Below, piece by piece: positions 43,029 to 47,586 of a stretch of DNA of 47,586 nucleotides. The translations under genes were made by a program, and so were the position numbers. This stretch comes from JALCSJ01 sp036788835 (GTDB taxonomy: Bacteria > Bacillota > Negativicutes > Acidaminococcales > Acidaminococcaceae): contig DAIQMR010000019.1 in the NCBI GenBank assembly GCA_036788835.1, forward strand, positions 1 to 47,586, written 5' to 3'. The notes beneath the pieces are model-generated. The model made no database searches, was not told where the DNA came from, and saw only the letters and a program-made list of their open reading frames with translations. Positions within the stretch are counted from its first letter, which is position 1, and each line of letters opens with the position of its first letter.

Positions 43029-44434
43029 TGACGGAAAAAACTTTCACTAAAGAGCAACTGCATATTTTGCACACATGTGAAGCCGGAGCTGATCTGGCCT
43101 CGGATATTGCTCATGCCCGGGTGACGATTTATCTGCCGGGGACTGACGAAAAATCTTTCTATGTGTATGCCCAATCAAAACCATCCACCCAATTCATTAC
43201 CCATATGGTTAATATGACGGGACGGGCGGTGCGACGGGTAGAAGAGCCTTTGGTGGATAAATGTTTTACAAATGGCGTAGTAGTCAGGGGCAAACGGGAA
43301 TGGGGCTTGGGTGAATTTTCCAATACGGAACTCTATCCCTTATTCGATAACAGACATCGGATTTTTGGAGTAGTGGATTTTGCCGGAGGCAGTGGCAGGG
43401 AGGATGATGCTTCCGAGCACATTTTTATTAGCGCTGCCATGCAGTTCCTATTGGGAGTTAATCCTGCCAAGATGCAGGGCAATGCCAATTACAAGCGCTT
43501 GTCATCTAATGACGGTGTTATGATTATCGACAAGGATATGCGAATTCTGGCAGCTAACAACACAGTAAAACATATTTTTTCTATTTTTGGTATTAATGAT
43601 GTGGTAGGTAAAAGGGTTAATGGCCCCAAAATCAATTGGCCACTGGTTGGCATGACCTTGCAAACGGGCATTGCGGAAAGCAAGGAAATGACAGAACTGG
43701 GACTGCGGCTACAGTTGCGGGTTATTCCGGTGGTGAGCAATCCGGAAGCGGATTTAGCCATTGTGGTTTTGACAGATGTAACGGCTCTCAAAGAAAAAGA
43801 AGAAGAACTTCATATTCAGTCCGTGATCATTAAAGAAATTCATCATCGGGTAAAAAATAATTTACAGACCATTGCTTCTCTCCTGCGGCTTCAGGCCAGA
43901 AGAACAGATTCTCAGGAGGCCAAGGTAATCTTAAGGGATGCCATTAACAGAGTGAGTAGCATCGCCGTAGTCCATGAATCCTTGTCCAAGCAGGAAACGG
44001 GAGAAATTGACTTATCGTCGGTAATCAAAGATATTTATCATGGGGTTTTGACCAGCATGGTGGCACCGGACTTGCATTTGGAAACCAATTTCGATGTGGA
44101 TAAAATAGTTATTTCCTCGGAGAAAGCTACTGCTGTAGCCTTGATTCTTAATGAATTATTGCAGAATTCCATTGACCATGGTTTTGCCGGGCGTGCCCAA
44201 GGACGTCTGGATGTGTCGTTTAAGGTTAAAAACAAAGAAGCAGTCTTGGAAATACGTGATAATGGGGCAGGTCTGCCGCCGGGCTTAGATATTAAAAACA
44301 CAAATAGCCTGGGGGTTAAAATAATACAAACTATGGCAGAAGGAGAATTGGGCGGGGTGTTTGAGCTATTGCCACTATCAGCCGGGACCTGTGCAAGAGT
44401 AATCATTCCATTGAATGAGGGGGAAACAAAATGA
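43028..44434 (+). CDS. Sensor histidine kinase (PdtaS/EutW-like, HisKA_2)
   Basis: A soluble kinase of 468 residues without transmembrane segments. The N-terminal part (about 1-150) looks like a GAF-type sensor and the middle (about 160-255) like a PAS domain (DGVMIIDKDMRILAANN). The HisKA_2 phosphoacceptor helix is EIHHRVKNNLQTIASLLRLQ, with the acceptor at His272/His273. The ATP-binding domain has ILNELLQNSIDHGF (N box) and IRDNGAGLPPG (G1). This class characteristically pairs with ANTAR response regulators that control transcription by RNA antitermination, and such a regulator starts inside its last codons. The ligand is unknown. Start overlaps the tsaD stop. Confidence 0.9.
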   Translation: MTEKTFTKEQLHILHTCEAGADLASDIAHARVTIYLPGTDEKSFYVYAQSKPSTQFITHMVNMTGRAVRRVEEPLVDKCFTNGVVVRGKREWGLGEFSNTELYPLFDNRHRIFGVVDFAGGSGREDDASEHIFISAAMQFLLGVNPAKMQGNANYKRLSSNDGVMIIDKDMRILAANNTVKHIFSIFGINDVVGKRVNGPKINWPLVGMTLQTGIAESKEMTELGLRLQLRVIPVVSNPEADLAIVVLTDVTALKEKEEELHIQSVIIKEIHHRVKNNLQTIASLLRLQARRTDSQEAKVILRDAINRVSSIAVVHESLSKQETGEIDLSSVIKDIYHGVLTSMVAPDLHLETNFDVDKIVISSEKATAVALILNELLQNSIDHGFAGRAQGRLDVSFKVKNKEAVLEIRDNGAGLPPGLDIKNTNSLGVKIIQTMAEGELGGVFELLPLSAGTCARVIIPLNEGETK

Positions 44435-45006
44435 AAAAATTAAACATTTTGATTGTTGATGATGAGGCATTGATCAGAATGGACGTGAAGGAAATGCTGG
44501 TAGACGCCGGTCACAAAGTAATTGGGGAAGGCGCTTCCGGGGAAGAAGCTGTTAAACTGGCCAGAAAGTTCAAACCGGATTTCGTTATTATGGATGTGAA
44601 GATGCCGGGTATGGGTGGCATTGCCGCAGCCAAGACTATTATAGAGGAAGGAATTGCACCGGTATTGCTGCTCACTGCCTATAGCCAGACGGATATTGTG
44701 GAGCAGGCCAATAACGCAGGAGTTCTGGCCTATCTTGTTAAACCTATCAGGGAAGAGCAGCTGTTCCCGGCCATCGAAGTCGCTCACCAGCGGTTTCAGG
44801 ATTTGCAGGCACTGAATAAGGAACTGGAAGATTTAAAGAGCACTCTGGAAACCAGAAAACTTCTGGACCGTGCCAAGGGTATTATTATGGATACCTATAA
44901 GCTTAATGAAAAAGACGCCTACAGAAAAATGCAAAAATATTGCATGAATAAGCGCATAACTATGAAAGAACTGGCCGAGAGCATCTTATCTGCGGCAGAT
45001 AAATAA
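44431..45006 (+). CDS. ANTAR-domain response regulator (antiterminator)
   Basis: A 191-residue regulator. The receiver domain (about 1-120) has the acidic pair in IVDDEALIRMD, the phosphoacceptor Asp55 in VIMDVKMPG, the switch Thr in LLTAYS and Lys in LVKPI. A coiled linker follows (ALNKELEDLKSTLETRKLLDRAKG). The ANTAR domain (about 127-190) has the family core AKGIIMDTYKLNEKDAYRKMQKYCMNK. ANTAR proteins of the EutV/PdtaR kind bind paired hairpins in leader RNAs when phosphorylated and block terminators. The gene overlaps its kinase by 4 bases. Its RNA targets are not evident in this window. Confidence 0.93.
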   Translation: MKKLNILIVDDEALIRMDVKEMLVDAGHKVIGEGASGEEAVKLARKFKPDFVIMDVKMPGMGGIAAAKTIIEEGIAPVLLLTAYSQTDIVEQANNAGVLAYLVKPIREEQLFPAIEVAHQRFQDLQALNKELEDLKSTLETRKLLDRAKGIIMDTYKLNEKDAYRKMQKYCMNKRITMKELAESILSAADK

Positions 45007-45019
45007 TAGCAAAGAAAAC

Positions 45020-45199
45020 AAAAAACCAACAAATATCATCGGGCGCTTTTCCGCAGGTTGTGAATTTGCTCACCGTTTTCGCCGACTTATGTGTTAGCGC
45101 GTACTATGCGTGCTTCCATTAAACTTCGCTCACGGCTCATCGGTGTAGCAAATTACGCTAACCTGCTCTATGCTCCCGCCGATTATTTATTGGTTTTTT
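45020..45199. repeat. 180-nt imperfect palindromic intergenic element
   Basis: The ends AAAAAACCAA (45020-45029) and TTGGTTTTTT (45190-45199) are exact inverted repeats. The arms stay similar inward: AAATA..ATCGG, GCAGGTT and AATTTGCT..CACCG occur on both sides in mirrored order. A single RNA or DNA strand could fold into one long, bulged hairpin. It fills most of the 320-base gap between the response regulator and groES and ends in T-runs on either strand, so it can terminate transcription both ways. Length and structure also suit a non-autonomous repeat element. No protein-coding content is seen. Confidence 0.7.
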
Positions 45200-45211
45200 A
45201 TCAAAAAGTAC

Positions 45212-45239
45212 TTGCATTTTTATAAAAAGATGTTATCAT
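45212..45239 (+). promoter_or_regulatory. Promoter of groESL
   Basis: TTGCAT at 45212-45217 and TATCAT at 45234-45239, spacer 16 bases, with TGT before the -10. The CIRCE operator begins 12 bases after the -10, so a bound repressor would cover the start point. Confidence 0.7.
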
Positions 45240-45250
45240 TAGTATTGTGG

Positions 45251-45277
45251 TTAGCACTCCTGACAAATGAGTGCTAA
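45251..45277 (+). promoter_or_regulatory. CIRCE operator (HrcA binding site)
   Basis: TTAGCACTC, 9 spacer bases, GAGTGCTAA: a perfect match to the CIRCE consensus. HrcA repressor binds it and is released under heat or misfolding stress. hrcA is not in this window. Confidence 0.97.
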
Positions 45278-45326
45278 CAAGACCATAAATTATGTTAAAG
45301 ATGATACACGAAAGGAGATCTACATT

Positions 45327-45644
45327 ATGTTAAAACCTTTGGAAGACCACGTAATTGTTGAACCTATTGAGCAGGAGGAAAAGACCAGCAGCGGTATTTA
45401 TTTGCCTGACACGGCTCATAAGGACAAACCTCAGACAGGTACTGTTATCGCTATTGGTTCAGGCCGTCTGTTGGATAATGGTCAAAGAATCCAAACTGAG
45501 GTTAAGGTTGGCGAGAAGGTTGTTTTCGCTAAATATGCCGGCAGTGATGTTGAATTAGATGACAAAAAATATGTTATTTTGAAAGATAGCGATATTCTTG
45601 CCGTTATCAGCGAAGACAAAAAGGCTAAAAAAGCCGCTAAGTGA
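45327..45644 (+). CDS. groES: Co-chaperonin GroES
   Basis: Heptameric lid of the chaperonin. The protein is 105 residues, slightly long because of a lysine-rich tail (EDKKAKKAAK). It begins LKPLEDHVIVEPIEQEEKTSSGIYLPD, carrying the mobile loop that binds GroEL, and includes the GSGRLLDNGQ roof region and VVFAKYAGSDVELD. AAAGGAG at 45311-45317 is 9 bases before the ATG at 45327. A longer frame from 45267 would start inside CIRCE and is rejected. It is co-transcribed with groEL, 66 bases downstream. Confidence 0.96.
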   Translation: MLKPLEDHVIVEPIEQEEKTSSGIYLPDTAHKDKPQTGTVIAIGSGRLLDNGQRIQTEVKVGEKVVFAKYAGSDVELDDKKYVILKDSDILAVISEDKKAKKAAK

Positions 45645-45710
45645 AACTATAATTATGTAGTAAGCATGGATGAACCGCAATTCACTATTTGGAATTAAGG
45701 AGAGATAAAT

Positions 45711-47342
45711 ATGGCTAAGTTAATTAAATTTGATGAAGAAGCACGCCGCAGCTTGGAACGCGGTGTTAATGCCCTGGCAGATGCCGTTAAAATCACATTG
45801 GGACCTAAGGGCCGTAATGTTGTTTTGGACAAGAAATTCGGGGCTCCCACCATTACTAATGATGGTGTGACCATTGCTAAAGATATTGAATTGGAAGACC
45901 CCTTTGAAAACATGGGCGCTCAATTGGTTAAAGAAGTTGCCACCAAGACAAATGATATTGCCGGTGATGGTACCACCACTGCAACTCTGTTGGCTCAGGC
46001 TATGGTACACGAAGGCATGAGAAACGTTGCTGCCGGCGCTAACCCCATGGTTCTGAAAAAAGGTATTAAAATGGCTACTGATACAGTAGTTGCTGCTTTG
46101 GAAAAGATTTCCAAGAAAGTCAAAACTAAGGAAGAAAAAGCACAGGTTGCATCTATTTCTGCCAGCGACGAAGAAATCGGCGGTTTGATTGCCGATGCTA
46201 TGGAAAAGGTAGGAGACGACGGGGTTATCACCGTGGAGGAATCTAAGACCATGGATACTGCTTTGGAAACTGTAGAAGGTATGCAATTCGACCGCGGTTA
46301 CATTTCTCCCTATATGATTACCGATGCAGACAAGATGGAAGCTGTTTTGAGCAATCCTTATGTGTTCATTACCGACCGTAAGATTACCATGATTAACGAC
46401 ATTATGCCTGTTCTGGAAAAAGTTGTACAACAAGGCCGTGAATTATTAATCATTGCCGAAGACATCGAAGGGGAAGCTCTGGCTACCTTGGTTGTTAATA
46501 GACTGCGTGGCACTTTCAAGGCTGTAGCTGTAAAGGCTCCCGGTTTTGGTGACCGTCGCAAAGCTATGCTCCAAGATATCGCTACTTTGACCGGTGCTAC
46601 TGTTATCAGCGAAGAAGTTGGTCGTAAACTGGACAGCGCTACTATCGAAGATTTGGGTTCCTGCGGACAAGTTAAAGTGACCAAGGATTTGACTACCATC
46701 GTAGATGGTGGCGGCAATAAGAGCGAAATCGCTGACCGTGTTGCTCAAATCCGTGCTCAGATCCCGGAAACCACTTCTGATTTTGATAAAGAAAAATTGC
46801 AGGAACGTCTGGCTAAATTAGCCGGTGGTGTTGCTGTTATTAAAGTCGGTGCTGCTACCGAAACTGAATTGAAAGATAAGAAGCTCCGTATTGAAGATGC
46901 TTTGAACGCTACCCGGGCCGCAGTTGCCGAAGGTATTGTAGCAGGCGGCGGTACTGCTCTTCTGCAAGTAGAAGGCTGCCTGGACAAATTGGAAGCTAAA
47001 GGCGATGTAAAGACAGGTATCAATATCGTTAAACGTGCCATGGAAGAACCTCTTCGCCAAATCGCTTATAATGCAGGCATGGAAGGTGCCGTTATCGTGG
47101 AAAACGTAAGAAAGGCTAAGAAAGGCGTTGGCTTCAATGCTTTGACCGAAGAATACGTTGATATGATTAAGGCCGGTATTGTGGATCCTTGCAAAGTGAC
47201 CCGCAGTGCCCTGCAAAATGCTTCTTCTATCGCAGCCATGATTCTGACCACAGAATCCATTGTTGCGGAAAAACCTGAGAAGAATGCTGCTCCTGCCGGG
47301 ATGCCCGGGGGTATGGGCGGCGGGATGCCAGGTATGATGTAA
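45711..47342 (+). CDS. groEL: Chaperonin GroEL
   Basis: 60-kDa chaperonin of 543 residues, full length. Seen: GPKGRNVVLDKKFGAPTITNDGVTIAK near the N terminus, the ATP-binding AGDGTTTATLLAQAM near residue 86, the apical region with PVLEKVVQQGRELLIIAEDIEGEALATLVVN, VAVIKVGAATETELK and the GIVAGGGTAL motif. It ends with the Gly/Met-rich tail GGMGGGMPGMM, the usual flexible C terminus. AAGGAG lies before the ATG. Controlled with groES by CIRCE. A hairpin at 47372-47435 after the stop may serve as terminator. Confidence 0.98.
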   Translation: MAKLIKFDEEARRSLERGVNALADAVKITLGPKGRNVVLDKKFGAPTITNDGVTIAKDIELEDPFENMGAQLVKEVATKTNDIAGDGTTTATLLAQAMVHEGMRNVAAGANPMVLKKGIKMATDTVVAALEKISKKVKTKEEKAQVASISASDEEIGGLIADAMEKVGDDGVITVEESKTMDTALETVEGMQFDRGYISPYMITDADKMEAVLSNPYVFITDRKITMINDIMPVLEKVVQQGRELLIIAEDIEGEALATLVVNRLRGTFKAVAVKAPGFGDRRKAMLQDIATLTGATVISEEVGRKLDSATIEDLGSCGQVKVTKDLTTIVDGGGNKSEIADRVAQIRAQIPETTSDFDKEKLQERLAKLAGGVAVIKVGAATETELKDKKLRIEDALNATRAAVAEGIVAGGGTALLQVEGCLDKLEAKGDVKTGINIVKRAMEEPLRQIAYNAGMEGAVIVENVRKAKKGVGFNALTEEYVDMIKAGIVDPCKVTRSALQNASSIAAMILTTESIVAEKPEKNAAPAGMPGGMGGGMPGMM

Positions 47343-47371
47343 AAATGCCGATTTTGGGCTGATACTTTGTC

Positions 47372-47532
47372 AGAGCCAGCGGTGGAGACTGAGATGAACC
47401 GAAATGTTCTATCTCATCCTCCAGCCGCTGGCTCTTTCGCGTCTCAGCCACAAACTCGGCATTTTGGGGATTCGCTGATACTGCGTCAAAAGGGACTGAC
47501 CGAGACTGAGATGAACCGAAATGTTCTATCTC
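47372..47532. repeat. Repeated stem-loop element after groEL
   Basis: A 31-base sequence at 47385-47415 recurs exactly at 47502-47532, 117 bases apart. Each copy folds into a small hairpin: GAGAT and GAAC pair with GTTC and ATCTC around the hexaloop CGAAAT. The first copy sits inside a larger stem, AGAGCCAGCGG (47372-47382) with CCGCTGGCTCT (47425-47435). The stretches before the copies (ATTTTGGG, GCTGATACT, GTCA) are also partly alike, so the whole is a roughly 120-base unit present nearly twice. It may be a genome-dispersed intergenic repeat. The minus-strand reading frame across it is considered an artefact. Confidence 0.7.
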
Positions 47533-47586
47533 TGTTGTCCGGCACATTAATTTAGGCAGCATTCGTCACTTTAAATTAGTTGAAAA

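Noticed and set aside
47385..47532. Paired hexaloop hairpins as a target of the ANTAR regulator
   Set aside because: The hexaloop CGAAAT does not fit the A at position 1 and G at position 4 expected for ANTAR targets, and the hairpins are 117 bases apart rather than adjacent.
47227..47562. Minus-strand reading frame of 111 codons covering the groEL end and the terminal repeat
   Set aside because: It overlaps groEL and the repeated stem-loop element. The repeated EHFGSSQS segment is simply the translation of the 31-base repeat.
1..47586. tRNA or rRNA genes, transposases, phage genes
   Set aside because: None could be recognised in the coding frames or gaps. Short tRNA-like folds were not tested by computation.

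Overview
The window reads as a diderm Firmicute of the class Negativicutes, most likely Acidaminococcaceae or a relative such as Phascolarctobacterium. The genus is inference; no rRNA or marker search was possible. Firmicute traits are the PyrR-attenuated pyrBC-carAB-pyrKDFE operon, the CIRCE-controlled groESL operon and strong AGGAGG-type ribosome binding sites. Outer-membrane traits are a 2336-residue AIDA-type autotransporter, its two dedicated heptosyltransferases and a second beta-helical passenger-like protein. Layout: 1-3.6 kb is the end of a purine operon (purM, purN, a stand-alone IMP cyclohydrolase domain of PurH, purD), followed by an IMP dehydrogenase with its own promoter. 5.2-8.2 kb holds a dicarboxylate/cation symporter on the minus strand and a divergently transcribed secreted DUF4127 protein. 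8.25-17.9 kb is a complete de novo pyrimidine operon preceded by a PyrR-type attenuator, with a LysR-family gene as a possible last cistron. 18.9-29 kb is the accessory, surface-oriented part: two terminators, a 656-bp gap with an orphan 37-codon autotransporter barrel end and several inverted repeats, two tandem autotransporter O-heptosyltransferases and the giant repeat adhesin they probably glycosylate. 29.1-37.5 kb holds a small secreted protein, a DUF3842 protein, a five-gene oligopeptide-type ABC transporter and a secreted beta-helix protein without a barrel, followed by a decayed direct repeat. 37.5-40.3 kb carries a lactate/2-hydroxyacid dehydrogenase and ATP-dependent PEP carboxykinase. 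40.4-45 kb is a tsaE-tsaB-rimI-tsaD t6A operon running into a PdtaS-like histidine kinase and an ANTAR response regulator. 45-47.6 kb holds a 180-nt palindromic intergenic element, groES-groEL under CIRCE, and a repeated stem-loop element at the right edge. How the genes work together: the purine genes lead to IMP and the IMP dehydrogenase leads to XMP/GMP. The pyr operon makes UMP and is predicted to shut off through a mutually exclusive RNA structure when PyrR is loaded with uridine nucleotides. The surface locus looks like a self-contained glycosylated adhesin module of the Aah/AIDA-I or TibC/TibA kind, unusual in having two glycosyltransferase paralogues. I found no tRNA, rRNA, CRISPR array, transposase or phage gene. 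The least conventional content lies at 19.0-29.0 kb and 35.8-37.5 kb.
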